A DNA stretch of 64,000 nt. Source: Siniperca chuatsi. Lineage: Eukaryota > Chordata > Actinopteri > Centrarchiformes > Sinipercidae. A program made the position numbers and the translations under genes. How positions within the stretch are numbered: position 1 is the first letter of the stretch; every line of letters starts with the position of its first letter. The stretch lies in NCBI RefSeq assembly GCF_020085105.1, contig NC_058046.1, positions 32,939,392 through 33,003,391 of the forward strand, read 5' to 3'. This document shows, one piece after another, positions 1 through 53,424 of the stretch. Under the pieces are notes generated by a model. That model saw nothing but the letters and a program-made list of their open reading frames with translations. It made no database searches and was not told where the DNA came from.

Positions 1-3000
1 TGGCAGATCACTGCCTGCCTGTAGTTATATTTCATCCACTAAATAATTTTATTTTGCATTTAGACGCTCATGTTGTAGCTACATTTCATGGGACCAAGCT
101 TGCTTTTGCGCTCAGCTCTCCCTCCTGCTTCTGTAATCTGCTCAATATGCTGTATGTTGGTGTTCTTTGCACAACACAGAGCTCTCCACACAGGGAGTAT
201 GTGAATCTTAGCTGACAAATGAGTGTGTGAACACACACTCCACCTAGTCACATTCCATGCATTTGCAGCATTGTTGAAGAGTCAACAGTGCAGCTCCATT
301 TTGCACTTCCAACAGAAAAGCTTTCCAACTCTGCTGTGGTTAATTGTCACAGTAGTTGTTGTGTTTCCATTTCATTTGTTTAATTTTTGTATCCTCTGTA
401 CATAGCACCAGCAGTAGCTCCAGTTAGCATGTAATAACCCCCATTAAACTAATACCCCTCTTACAACACAGAGCAGTGTCCAACCCCTCTGTCCAAACAG
501 AGATGACTCACATTAGACCCTGTTGCAACAAACCTGATGACCTACAATGTCCCTATGTCAAGGTGTTTGCACAAGACGCAGGAATGGAATTTTGTATTGT
601 ATTTGTATTGTATTACAAACAGTACCGGGAAACCAAGGCTTTTTAAAATTTGGCTTCTATAGAAATATATTCTATTCAATGCTGGTTGGATAATGTAACC
701 CAAAATAATGTGGAATGAGCTCGGGACTACATCATGCTACCGTATGTGGATGTACAAAGCACCATACTGCATGGTGTACAATTGCATGGTCGGTTTTCTT
801 AATACAGGGTTTGAGGGTGTCTGCACTGCCTAAAGGGTGTACACTAAACACTGCTTGTAGCAAATATAATAACACTCAAACATACGAGCTACTTTAAATT
901 CTCAAGTGATATCTGGAGGCATGTGTGGCACGAACAAATAAAAAATACATTTCCACAGCACTAATTCCATCAGTACAACAGTCATACTCACCACTCCGCT
1001 GCTCTCACTTGGAATACAAATACTGTTCTTATTCATTAAATAATAGTAATAAAAATAGTTGCTTCTAACAATTGTTTGATCTGTGTTACTGTCAATGACA
1101 CCTGACAGTAGCATTTCCTGCAGATGTTTCACATTAAAAGGCTACATGGGAAGGGAGGGATTATGCCCTTTGAGCCACTGGAAGGCTTTTAATGTAACAC
1201 TGGTTATTGTTAAGTGTAATTGACAAGCAGCAAAGTAGAACTGGCGAAGTGTGAGTGAAAGCAGTGAGAGCAGCAGAGTGGTGAGTGTGACATGACTGTT
1301 GGTGTACTGATGAATCAGTGCTGTGGAAATGGACATTATACTGAATTTATCAAGACAACAGGTGAACATGGAGGAAGTGGTGAATTTGTATTAACAGCAA
1401 ATTAAAAGAGGAGCTGACCAGAAAATAAAAACAAATATGATCAAATATTCTTAAAACAGGGGAAATAGTGAATAAAGTCCTGTCTCTAATATGAACCTCT
1501 TTCTAGTAAAGGCCTGATTCTCTCTGCATTTGAGGTAAATAATGGCACTATTTAAGAATTTCCAGTAACCAACAAACAACACTTAAGCCCAGGTGCAGCC
1601 TTTAACAAACTATAAGAATCAGTGTAATTATTCTGTTAATACATTTTCCATTAAGTAAGTAAATGCCAGAGAGACATTTACAGTGATCACCAAAGACCTC
1701 TTCCATACACCTTTTTACATGTAGCATCAATTAATAAGCACATTTGTGAATGGGTGACAGTTGTTTTTCGAATTTTATTATGAGTTTAATGTGACATTTT
1801 TGGAATTTTTAATGTTCTCATAAATGTAATAAATTATAACAATTCAGTCATTAGTGGGAAGAAAGAGTAGGAAGCAGTGACATTTTACATGAATGGGAAA
1901 TATATTATCATGATTATTACACTAGTTTGACTTATGAAGGTGATAGCTGTAACACAGCATATAATACAGTTCAGTTTAGTTTTCCCTCAGCGGAAATACA
2001 ATATGTGTTGTATTCTGACAAAGCTATAGTTTCTCTACAGTTACTCAAGTGTAGTCAGTCAGAGGGAATACATGCCACTGACTGCATGTACTTATTCCAA
2101 GGCCACGCTGTCACATAGATCAGTCTGAAGGACCTTCAGTAAGAGAGAAAAGGGCTGCAGCTCAGCAAATGCTCACTTTTCTGTTCCTGCAGTGCAAACT
2201 GTTCAGGGGTGCAATGGGTTTTTGTGTTTATTTTGTTTAAAAAACAACAACCCTGAAACATGATTCTTTTAGTCAGATTTTTTTTCATATTTTAATGTTT
2301 TGGGATGATTTGATAATATTGTGTATTTATACACAATTTGTTTTTCAAATTGAATGGTGCTTATAGTAAGACTAAAAGGACAATGTGGCTGTACCATTCT
2401 TCTTTTGTGATTGGGTTAGATAATCCATCACAGTGGAGCACTGATTTCCAGTCTCTACAAGCTCATTTTCAGACTGTTGGGAAATCAATGGGAATCTGTG
2501 GCTGCCTCTAAAAACTAAAATCTAAAAACGAAAGTTCTGCTGTGGAAAATGGTCGACAGGCGTGTGGAGAAAAGGTAATGGGCTAAAACATGTGAAAACA
2601 CTGGCACAGACTTTTCAAAATGCTGTGGTTATTCTTGATTATCTACTGTTTTGAATTGAAGGTACTTTGAATAGACGTGTTTTAGTAAAAGTGCTGAGAT
2701 CACATGAGACAAACATGAACTCAAACACAGAAGCAAAGTAAGGAGGTTTTTCCTGCCTGCCTCCTTGTGAAGATATGGGTAAAACATGTTAAAGCTGTTA
2801 AAGTGAATGTTTTTAATGTGCACAGCTAATGTTACAACTAAAACACATCGGCACCTTTTAAACCAGTTTACTTTTACTGGAGGAGGTTCTCTACATCATT
2901 TCCATGTACCAGTAGGACAATTATAAACCTTATAAATACAGTAAATCTCAGTCTGTGGTCCAGTTGTCCCTACTGGGCAAGGTGGAACACTTACGTACAG

Positions 3001-3888
3001 TAGATTCAAACAACCTTTAATTAAAGGTTATTAAATCTTGCATTTTATCCCACTTAATTAACAGGTTGACTGTCATTGGCTAAGAGGGCAGTGGTCAGAT
3101 TAAAAATGTTTTTTTATCTTAGTGGTTCATATGTTATTGCAGTCACAAAAAATGTCTCTGAGCCATTGTGCTTCATGTAAAACTTAAAACTTATTAAGGC
3201 TCAAATTATTCATTTAAAGTTTTTGAGTTTTTTCCTCAACAGAGCTGTTGTTGATGACTGAAGTTGAAATTATGTTTGCTACTATGATTGACTATGATGA
3301 CAAATAATGTTAGAGTTCACAAAAAAGCTTTTATTTTATGGAGCTATTACAGATGGTGGATGCATCTTCTTCCTAGTAAAACTAAATAAGAATTGCTTTA
3401 CACATGACTTATGGTGTGCGCATCTGTAATGCTTACTGGTTTTCTTTTTAAAAGCCACTAAATTTGGACTTTGTTTCTGGATTTTTGTGAATCAGTTTTT
3501 TTCTCCAGTTTACTAAAGCATTTGAACCCAACACCAACTCCTCTGCTCCCCTCCTGTATGTCTGGGAATGTATCTGCCTACATCACCCCAACCTTTTTGA
3601 TTTAACAGCTTTTATTTTTCTGTTTGAGTAGAACCTTCTGAGTTTAAGGCTAAACGGTAACATGTATCCCACTGTATACCCCAACTTTAAAACCCACTGC
3701 TTATTCCAAATGTCTGTCCTCATCGATGAAGCTCATATTGGCCTTAATACTACTACAGGACTTTGTATGATGTTCAAACTGATACTGAAGAGGAATAGGG
3801 GCAATGGTAGCCATTTTTTGACTTTTAACATGGGCTTTCACTGGAGCCACGTGATAACACTGTACCGTTCTTACTTCTAGTGTGTGTG

Positions 3889-3923
<35 letters not shown>

Positions 3924-4604
3924 AGTGTGTGATTACAACCAATATACTCCATGTTCAAACAAAAACCAGCTGGATATATAAAATACACATATAGATGAAA
4001 TATATAGAAAACTATGTAAAGGTATATACTTCTAATGGTTTTGTGTGTTTGGGTTGGCCTAAGCAAGCTTCAGTCAATAGAACTCAATGTGAAGGGTGTT
4101 TTAAGGTGGGTGGAATGTAGGAAACTGATTGTGTGAAATGACATTCATGTACATATATACAGCTAGAGCACAAGATAAGGTGTGTGTGATATTTTCCCTC
4201 CATGGTCTGTAAGGGATTGTAGACTAGCGGGACACAATGAAGCTAACCAAGGAAACAAGCACTTGAAGCTGGTGGCAGGCAAGTATTTATAAGTGCACTC
4301 AATTTGAATGTAACTAAAACGTTAACTCTCAATGTGTCTAAAGATAAAAAAAAAAACATACAAGAAATATACCATTTCTGTAAAGCAGCAACAATGTTTA
4401 TTTATTTGCTAGTTTTTTTCCGTGATGTTCTAGCTATTGGAGCTACGTTCCTGTACCAGAGCCAGAATGTTTGTAACAGTATTTACAACAATAAATGACT
4501 TGCAGAAGGACTTTGGCTTGGACTGTGGTGTCTAAATGAGCCCTGCACATCTTTTTCATGAGGATTTTTATACTATGTTGAGTTCTTTTCCTGTAGAAAT
4601 TGCC
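1..4604. other. Non-coding 3' flank, no gene recognised
   Basis: AT-rich DNA. Open frames are short (under about 125 codons), unsupported by any motif, and one is only a translated dinucleotide repeat. Apart from the (TG)n tract at 3880-3930 I see no recognisable element here. Confidence 0.6.
3880..3930. repeat. (TG)n microsatellite
   Basis: A nearly pure TG run with one TGCG interruption. Confidence 0.95.
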
Positions 4605-5150
4605 ATTGAGCACAAATATTCCAACCCAGTCTCACAGCAGTTTGTAAAAATAGTCACGAAATTGAATCTATAGATTTGTGTACATGGACAAGAATTTTCC
4701 ATTTTTTTTGTGACACCCAGCATGATTTCAACTAATATGGATGAACGTAGTATAAAGAGTGACAAAGTCCACGTAGGAAGGAGGGCAGAGTGGAAACTAA
4801 TAGTCAACACTGATTGTTATAAGGAAGTATTTATTCTAACCCAAACCATGGGTTTTGGTGTCTAAATCTAACTGAACTGCCAGCGTCACCTGAAAAGTTT
4901 CTCAGCAAGCTTTATTTTGAAAATCTAACCAGACATTGCATATTTATTATTGCTAACTTGACCACACACACAACAAATTTGGTGCAGGCATGAAAGATAC
5001 TTCCAATTGAAATACATTAGTTTGAAGGTCGTGCGTGAGTGTCACGAAAAAATAATAAATTGTGTCCATGTACACAAATCCTATAGATTACATTTCGTGG
5101 CTATTTCACAAACTGCCGTGACATTGTGTTGAATATTAGGGTTTTGTTGA
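4605..5150. repeat. Foldback/MITE-like element with long inverted arms
   Basis: The segment around 4605-4735 (containing TAGATTTGTGTACATGGACA) recurs as its reverse complement around 5030-5150, with arms of roughly 120 bp and about 290 bp between them. Both arms contain a CACGAAAT-type block and a GTGACAC block. The arms match imperfectly along their length, which fits an old non-autonomous element with inverted ends. No transposase is present and no target duplication was established. Confidence 0.55.
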
Positions 5151-5860
5151 AGTGTGACTGAAAATTTTGCCAATGACCAAGGTTTTCCTCAACAGGTCTT
5201 GAGTCTACAGGTCTGAGCAGCAGGTAGCCTGATTGGATTATATGGCTGTACATCGATGGGAATTCTGATGTTTAAACGCAAAACAAAAAAGCTAAATATT
5301 TCTTCCACATGTTGGTCTAGAGACTGAAACATTTTGTGAAATATTGGATCAATACAACACAGACATTAAAGGTCCCCAGAGGATGAGTCCTAATGACTTT
5401 TCCTCTCACTACATCACGTCAAATGTTCAAGATTACCAAGATTAGTTTAACATTGTCTGTTTTTCATTTACTTTCATGGTGGCTCACCTACTGCATGAGC
5501 GTTGTTCTTCTGTTTGCAAAAATAACCAACTCATTCTTTGAGTTTGGAAACAAGGTAATCATGGTGTGAGGTTTTCTGGTTGTAATCACTGAGATGTGAT
5601 TGTACAAGAAAGATTTCCAAATGGAAAATATGTGATTGTCAACACCCTCAGACGCTATGGAATACAATTTGCAAAAAAGGATAAACTCCAGCTACAAAGG
5701 TCTCAGCAGAGGCCTTGCCAAAGAAATGAAAAACTCTGCCAGTTTATGTGTAAGGATGATGATGATCCTGATATCTGACTAGGCACTTGAGTACAAGGTT
5801 GACAGTCTCAGTAAGGATAAGAAGTAAACCATAGAAGTCTGTTCCAGACCTCTGAATCAC

Positions 5861-5946
5861 TGCCTACATCTTTGATTTTATGAAGTGGCAGTGCAGTCTG
5901 ATTATCAGGCTACAAAAGTAAGGAACTAAATAAATTACTACTACTA
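5861..5946. repeat. Direct repeat copy 1 (about 85 bp)
   Basis: Shares nearly all bases with 7217-7301, including CATCTTTGATTTTAT, AGTGGCAGTGCAGTC and GGCTACAAAAGTAAGGAAC, followed in both by a short (ACT)n run. Confidence 0.75.
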
Positions 5947-7216
5947 GTTTTCTTATACTGCATTCACGTAACATGGGAGTTATCATAATTACCAGTTTCT
6001 GACTTATAAATACCATTTATGCCAATTATGATTGGGAAACTGGATTTTCTGAAAGCTCCAATTTATTCTACTAGTAAGTACTAAATAAGACAAAAGTACC
6101 TGAAAAGCCAACGCCTCACATCAGCCAAAGTCTGTGTTCAAGGTAATTAAACCACATTTATTAGGGCATTATTTAACATGCACGTCCACCTCTGCAAACA
6201 TACAACTGTCTTAAGTTGTCCAAGGACATAAACGATTATTGTAAACATGGGAATCATTGTCATCACTATCTTCACCTGAGGTGAACGCGACAAGATTTTG
6301 GATCAAAATCAGTTCATTACAATGGAAGTGCAGTAGGCTAAATAAATCTGCATGGTAGTTTCACATAAAGTTAAACAGATACATTTTGATGCTCAGTGCT
6401 GACATTTCAGTGAGAGTCCAAAATAGGGGGAGCTATCATATTAGCTGTGCCGCATCATCCACTTTTATATAACTCTGCCAGAGTACAAACTGCTCCACAA
6501 AAGAGGCATGGTTTCAGTCAGTCAGCAACCAAGCTTTATTGCTTGCTAACTGGCAAGCCAACTAACCTGGTGGACTGTGGCTTATTAAATGGTCTGTAAT
6601 TTTCAAATAATTTCAAAGTTTCCTGGAAAGGTTTCCTGTGTAATTTGGTGCTAATTATGGGTGAAATTGTTCAATTGCTACACTTTAATTCTAATAAATT
6701 GCTAGTGTAACCAAGGGAGCTTTTCAGGCAGTGCACAGCAGGTCAGGTAAACATTTGAAATTTCTCTATAGAGAAGCATACAATTCAAAATATAGAGAAA
6801 ATAAAGTTTGCAATACTAAATGCATAATGAATTAATATTTACTTTTCTTTCAAGTCCATTCCCATTTTCCCTATGATTAGTACCAAATTTCCTTCCCAGG
6901 AACTTGTTGGAAATTATTAAGAATTTATGGACCCTTAAAAAGCATTACTGTTTAATCAGTATCGGAAAATGTTGCAGCCAATGCATCTGACCATTAAATA
7001 ACACCTAGATACATGTAAAACAATTGCTGTCATGTTTAGCTGTATGGAGTTGGCTGGAACAAATGCAAACTCATTAAAATGTTAAAATCTCAATAAAGCA
7101 TACAAAACATTGGATGCTGGGTACTGTGTTTCAATACAAGGTGCCCATATTTTTTGTATTTCACAAATAAATTGTCACATTAACAGTAGCAGAGCAAATA
7201 ATTTAAAAAACAACTG

Positions 7217-7301
7217 CACTACATCTTTGATTTTATAAAGTGGCAGTGCAGTCATATTAGGCTACAAAAGTAAGGAACAAAATAAATTACTACTACTACT
7301 A
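7217..7301. repeat. Direct repeat copy 2 (about 85 bp)
   Basis: Second copy of the repeat at 5861-5946, same orientation, about 1.35 kb away. Flanks on both sides are unrelated to the first copy. Confidence 0.75.
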
Positions 7302-7624
7302 ACAAAAGTCTCCATAATGTTTCATACTTACTGTATTGACAGCAGCACTTCTGCCCCCACAGTAAATAGTCATTCGGTGTCAGCACACATATGCTGTAAA
7401 AAGCAAACATTCTCATGAAGCTGTTTTGACAGCTTAGTGATCTGTGATGTTGAGTCATAGCCCAAACTAGCACTTAAAACAGAATCTTCCAGAGCCCCCA
7501 AAAGGTCATGGTGTGGTTCAGAAAGTTTTTTCTGCATTACCTCGCATCCTGTGATCCATATTTCTGGAGGAAGTCCGAGCTCCAACAGTAGCTACAGCGA
7601 ACAATGGGTACACAACTCATCTGC

Positions 7625-7655
7625 ACACATCACACACACAACACACACACACACA
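7625..7655. repeat. (AC)n microsatellite
   Basis: CA dinucleotide run with one break, just downstream of the gene's stop codon on the transcript strand. Confidence 0.9.
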
Positions 7656-7758
7656 GATCTTCCTCAGTGGTTGGATTATAATAGTTTCCTATTATAACAG
7701 ACAAGGCAACATCCAGCTGTGTTGCCATCAAACATATTTTAATACCATTGGTTTTCCC

Positions 7759-48034
<40,276 letters not shown>

Positions 48035-49415
48035 CTGAGGCTTGAAAGACAGAATGAAAAACAAAGAATCTCTCGGAGCTCTAGTTTATGGAGAGAAGCT
48101 GTTCTCACGGATAAAAGGGTGGATCCTCGCTGAGTTCAGTGGAGCTGTCCGGTACCCTTGCCATGATGGTGTCCAGTTTTAAATAACATGCTCGCTGAAC
48201 GCAGGGCTTGGATTGACTTTCACATATTTTGGCAGCAGGTTGAGTGAAGTCAGGACGGGGGAGGGGCAGAGCAGGCCATGTGTAACATGTAAACAGGACA
48301 GGGTGCCTTCTTGAAAGCTTGAAAATATACCTTCCTGAAATTAAATGTAGACTTGAGGCCTTACATAGTAGGCTACTACACAAATATTGCTGCTCTCGTT
48401 TTTTTTTCCTTGCAAGGAGGGCTCATTCTGTTTCAGGCCCTTGTACAAACTTGTGAAGGACACCTGCTTGAATAGAAAAATGGGACATGTGCATTTCCCC
48501 CCCAATAAAAACATGAAAGTAGCAGAGGACTAACAGCTGGAAACACAACTCACACAACAATGCCTCCGGTAAAGTAGGTGGTGGCAGTATGCAACCTCAA
48601 AAGCAATGGCTGCAATCTGCGATAAAAGGGCAAGAAGAAGAAGCAACCCGCAAGGCTGGTAACGATGGAGGAGCCAGAAGGGAAAAGGAGGAGCAGGAGG
48701 TCCGATATTAGGACATTTTTTCATTTAATTTCTTTAAGTTTCCCTTTCAACACAAGTGTTACAGTGTTGGGCAATTTCACACTGTTGACATAGAGCATTG
48801 ATGTACTTTCAGAAGCACAAGAATAAAACAGTTTTGCTCAATCTGGGACCTGGAAGAGTAATCCTTTATGTTCAACAAGTGAGTTCGACTGTCATGGCTT
48901 GTGTGAGGATATATAAAAATCATTCCAAAACCCAGACATGTGGGATATGTTTTAAATGTGCAGAAAGTTTTGAACATGAACAGAAATCTTGCTGGAACAC
49001 ATGTGAGCTATTAAAGTCCCGGGGTTTATAAATGAATTTAAATCAATTAATTTATCATTGATGTGAACAGGTGCCACATGCACCTTTTAAAAAAAGTAAC
49101 TTCCCCAAACAAAAGACACAAGGAAAAGTACATCATGCCTACATGTATGTTGACTCAGCAGGGAGAACATTAAATGAGAAAAGTTGATCTACAGAAGAAT
49201 AAATATTTAAAAACAATACAGAATTCCTGAGAGCCTTACTGCATTTTATTCCATTATATTTTTAATTGTCACCTGACGCCTGACTTATTTTACATAAATA
49301 AAGACATTTCAACTTAAATTGATGCAGAAAAGGCACAAATTGGTGCATAAAAATGAATCATAATGCAGGAAATTAAGTGTTTGACGCTCAAAATTTCCTG
49401 GGGGAGAAGCCTGAG
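48035..49415. other. Upstream flank and 5' UTR of the ENTREP-like gene
   Basis: The stretch just above 48034 must contain the 5' UTR and promoter, but I cannot place a start site. 47460-48260 is richer in CG dinucleotides than its surroundings. At 48540-48650 there is a GGTGGTGGCAGTATGC-type piece followed by (AAG)n that resembles the I-like LINE tail. Open frames here (for example 48798-49028) have no recognisable motif. Confidence 0.4.
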
Positions 49416-49530
49416 ACTCAATTCAATTCAATTTTATTTATATAGCGCCAATTCATAACAGGAGTTATCTCATTGCGCTTTTCCTATAGAGCAGGTCTAG
49501 ACCGTACTCTTTATAATATTACTCACGCTT
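49416..49530 (-). mobile_element. L2-A 3' tail fragment
   Basis: On the minus strand reads the L2-A tail from AAGAGTACGGTCTAGACCTG to a TTGAATTGAATTGAG end. No coding part. Confidence 0.85.
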
Positions 49531-50576
49531 AATATGTGTCCCCCTCAATGTTTAAATATAACCTACACCCTTGACCACACCCCACCCCCTATATTTTCTT
49601 CACATTATTTGGAAATGAATGCAATGTTTACATCATCGGTATGAAAAATTATGCACTCAGGACCCAATCAGGGTGAATTTTACAAATAAAAGTTAAATTA
49701 AACCTGTGTCAAAACCTTAATCTAACCAAAACAAACAGAAAGAAAAGGTTTGTGATTTTGTTTAAGTGCCCACAACTTAACTGCCTACAAAACACCCACA
49801 TTTCCTCCCACTGTTTCACAGTTTTAAAGGCACAAGACAAATGGAAACAAAAATGTTCCAAGATTAGAACCTAGTGATCTCAAATTGATTGACAAACTTT
49901 TAAAAACAGGATATAACTTGCCTAACCTCAAGTAAGAATGTGAATATACCAAAGTTACCTGAATGATCTGAACTCATTTGTTATTTAACTGTTCTCTTTT
50001 CTTTATCTTTGAAATAGACACCTATGTACCACTGAAAATGTGATAGCATGGGAACCCTTGTCAAAAGCAGAGAAGCTTTAATATACATTTTTATTTGAAG
50101 TGATATATATTTTTTCTTTCTATTTCCTTTGTTATTTATTGTTGATATGATATGTCTTGTGAAGCACTTTGGGCTACAAATAACATTATTATTATTATTA
50201 CATTTTGTTACATTAGGTTTGCTTAGGTTTAGGCACAACTACCCAACTACTTACATATACAGTATTTCAGGTGTTTGGGCTGAACAGTTACATTGTAGAG
50301 CTGAATGAAATTGTGCATACTTAAATTGAGGCGGGGTAGGTTGACAACTGAGTTGGCAAGTCCTAGAAGTAGGGAAGCAGACTGGCAGTGCTACTTTGCA
50401 TTGTAGCTCCATAATTAAGTATTTTGTATACTAGTTTTAAAAAAAACATCATTCCCATTTTAAAAAATAATCAAAGGTTGAAAAACCACCGTGCCCACCA
50501 TCCACCATGTTAATATACTGTAACTACCTGGGTATGAATCATGTGTAACCTTCACATGTCACTCCTGGACTGTAGT

Positions 50577-52440
50577 CAAGTCAAGTCAGTTTTATTTATA
50601 CAGCTCAATATCACAAATCGCAAGTTCCCTCTCTCAGGATGGACAGACAGGAAATGGATGTTGTGTGTACAGAATACAACAGAAAGTCATAGTATATACA
50701 ATTATGATGACAAAATGTAGATTGTTAAACATAAGTGAAGAGGATGGAGGAGCAGCTTCAGGTGTTGCCCACTAAGTAGGACCTGATCCACACCACCTCC
50801 TCTCCACCACAGAGACCTGAGGACAGGACAGGCCACACAGACACAGAAGAGGACAACAGTATTGACACAGGGAGGAGAAACAAACAAACACACAGAGGGA
50901 GAGAGAGACATGATGACATGCAAACAAGGGAGAGAAGGGGAGAGGCTGAAACTCCTGGGGGACGAAGATCTCGATCAGTGACTGGAGGAAGCCAGGAGAG
51001 AGAGGTCCCAGGATGGCGAATGGTCCAGCACAGAGAAGCCTGAGTGCAAGAGAGGAAAAGGAAGAGAAACTAGGGAGAAAGAATGGGAGAAGGGGAGGAA
51101 GGGGGGTCATTCACAGCTTGGCAGCTTTTAGGGCACAGAAACAAAAACAGCAGAGGGTTAGAGAAATGCAGTCGATATCATACAGTTTGCTGTCTGTTAG
51201 TTGAATTCTTGTCAGCAGGATAAACGTGGACTATAAGTACTAATGATAACAGATTAATTGAAACTGAGACCGACCCGTTGGAAGTAAAGTGGTACTATGG
51301 AAGGATAAGTATTGATTAAAAGTTAAAGGAAAAAGACGAGTTTTCAACTTAGATTTAAAGACCTCAACAGAGTCAGACTGTCTGAGGTCAACAGGGAGGT
51401 TATTCCAGAGGGGGCACGATAGGAAAAGGCCCTGCAGTCAGCTGACTTCTTTTTAACTCTGGGGACAGACTGGAGGCCTGTATTCTGAGAGCGGAGAGCA
51501 CGGGATGGGGTATAAGGTTTAAGGAGATCAGAGAGATAAGGAAGGGCGAGCCCATTTACAATTTAGTAAGTCATCAGAAGCACCTTAAAGTCTGATCTGA
51601 CATGGATAGGCAGCCAATGAAGGAAAACTAAAATTGGTGAAATATGGTAAAATTTCTAGTCTAGTTAAGATCCTAGCTACAGCATTCTGAACCATTTGAA
51701 GCATTTTAGTAGTAGTGTGCGGTAGGCCAGACAACAATATGTTACAATAATCAAGCCTAGATTAAACAAAGGCGAGAATTTTAGCTGAATGTTGTGTAAA
51801 TGGAAAAAGGCCGTGGTGATGATCGATATCAGAATCAGAAATACTTTATTGATCACCGAGGGGAAACTCTTTCATTACAGTTGTTCACTATCACGTCAAT
51901 GCACACTTGACAATAGAAGGAATAAAAGTACTAAGCAAATCAAAATATAATATGCTATAATACAGGTAAGATAAATTAAGTACAAAGTGGATATAAGTAT
52001 AAAAGCTAAAATAAGTGTAAGTACCAAAGTGGATTTAGAGGTTGATAAGTAAAGAGACTGTAGGATCAAACATAACACCAAGACTCTTGTCTGTCAAACT
52101 TTGAGAAATGACAGAGTTATCAAAAGTTATTGTTACTTGATCAAACTGGTGTCAAGTGAGGCCAATGACCAGCATCTCAGTGTTATCAGAATTTAAGAGC
52201 AGGAAATTATGTGGCCTCCAGGATTTCACAGCAGATAAACAGGCCTCCATATTTCTAATTTGAGCATCATCATCTGCCTGTACAGGCACATACAGATGAG
52301 TATCATCAGCGTAGCAGTGGAAATTAATTCCATGACTGAGTATAATTTGGCCAAGAGGTGAAATATAAAGAGAGAAAAGGGCCAAGAACAAAGCCCTGAG
52401 GTACTGCATATTTCACATCAGAAAATAATGATGTATTGAT
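50577..52440 (-). mobile_element. L2-D LINE, 5' truncated, interrupted by a family C tail
   Basis: The minus strand starts inside the RT with [33 protein letters not shown] (the Y-A-D-D active site) and LLLNSDNTEMLVIG (52440-52152). It continues below with the C-terminal domain (51750-51340, broken) and a purine-rich 3' UTR. The tail reads TATAAATAAAACTGACTTGA at 50577-50610. At 51833-52045 a family C tail in the same orientation is inserted. Confidence 0.8.
51833..52045 (-). mobile_element. Family C (Rex1/CR1-like) tail inserted in L2-D
   Basis: Contains GAATCAGAAATACTTTATTG at its low end, the reverse of the family C terminus, followed by the AT-rich 3' UTR. It splits the L2-D element. Confidence 0.8.
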
Positions 52441-52619
52441 ATTATTAGGGCTGCCCCCTAATAGTCAACTAAAGTGTTAGATTTCATTAATCGAGTAATC
52501 GCTGACAGAGATGTCTGCCTCTCTTGAATATAGTGGAACTATATGGAACTCAGCTTGTGGTGCTCAAAACACCAAAAAAATACATTTGAAAAACTACAGC
52601 AATGTCTCTTTCCAGAAAT

Positions 52620-52797
52620 CATTACCCGGTAATCCACAGACCTTGTTGTGAGCAGTTTCATGTAGGAACTACTACTACTCCCTGTTGGATCACAGCAGCC
52701 CCCTGGACTCCCTGCTGGATTGCAACCGCCTCCTTCCCCAGTTGGATCGCAGCAGCCAACCGGGGAAGCACATATCCAGCCCCGGGCGGGTCGCCTG
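52620..52797 (+). repeat. Short imperfect tandem repeat (GTTGGATCACAGCAGCC type)
   Basis: The unit GTTGGATC(A/G)CAGCAGCC occurs twice with a diverged third copy (GCTGGATTGCAACCGCC) between them, in about 90 bp. It lies between a degraded dispersed repeat and an LTR end. Confidence 0.5.
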
Positions 52798-52855
52798 AGG
52801 TCTACCATTTGGCTCTTGTTCTGCATTTGGGTCCTTAGACTGTGCACTATAACTG
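52798..52855 (+). repeat. Ty3/gypsy-type LTR, 3' end only
   Basis: TTGTTCTGCATTTGGGTCCT and the following TTAGACTGTGCACTATAAC match, on this strand, the 3' end of the minus-strand LTR at 55107-55688. The rest of the LTR is missing. Confidence 0.65.
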
Positions 52856-53395
52856 CCACAGGAAGTCATTCCTGCCTGTGGCCATTAAACTCTTTAACTC
52901 CTCCCTCTAAGTGTCAGTCTATATGACCCTAAGTCACTAAACTGGACATTGGATCATTAACATCACTGCAAAACTTGAAATAATTGTGCAGTATTCTCTG
53001 TTTAATTCTCCTGGGCAATATACTCTGTTTTCAGTTTAAAATTCCCTATTTATTGAGATTTATTCATACTGCTATTACTGCTGTGCAATATTCACCATCT
53101 CATAATCATCTTAATAAGCTACAGTTAACTTGACAATACTCATTATTGCACTATTACTTATTACTTATATTATTACATTGTATTATACCACACATACTTA
53201 TCAACCTCTAAATCTACTTTGGCACATGCACTTATTTTAGCTTTTATACTTATATCCACTTTGTACATAATTTATCTTACCTGTATTATAGCATATTATA
53301 TTTTGATTTGCTTTGTACTTCTATTCCTTCCATTCTCAAGTGTGCATTGACCTCTAAGATCAATTAAGTATTTCTGATTCTAAGGTAAGTGAGAA
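52856..53395 (+). mobile_element. Family C LINE tail
   Basis: Begins CCACAGGAAGTCATTCCTGC, the codons after the RT C-terminus, and runs through the AT-rich 3' UTR to AGTATTTCTGATTC. It starts exactly where the LTR end stops. Confidence 0.8.
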
Positions 53396-53424
53396 TATGT
53401 TTTTTGGTAATTAGCGGACAAATC

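Larger units (their letters stand above)
5151..7758. other. Non-coding 3' flank with one direct repeat pair
   Basis: No gene is recognised. The only structure I can support is the direct repeat at 5861-5946 and 7217-7301, listed separately, and an (AC)n run at 7625-7655. The transcript's 3' UTR must start at 7758 and run into this stretch, but I could not place its end. Confidence 0.5.

Noticed and set aside
3701..4066. 121-codon minus-strand frame with a His-Thr run
   Set aside because: Much of it is the translated (TG)n microsatellite, with no recognisable domain.
48798..49031. 77-codon plus-strand frame with several Cys residues
   Set aside because: No family recognised, no splice or promoter context, and short enough to arise by chance.
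50772..51204. Open frames on both strands rich in Ser, Pro or Arg
   Set aside because: Translations of the purine-rich L2-D 3' UTR; not coding in either direction.
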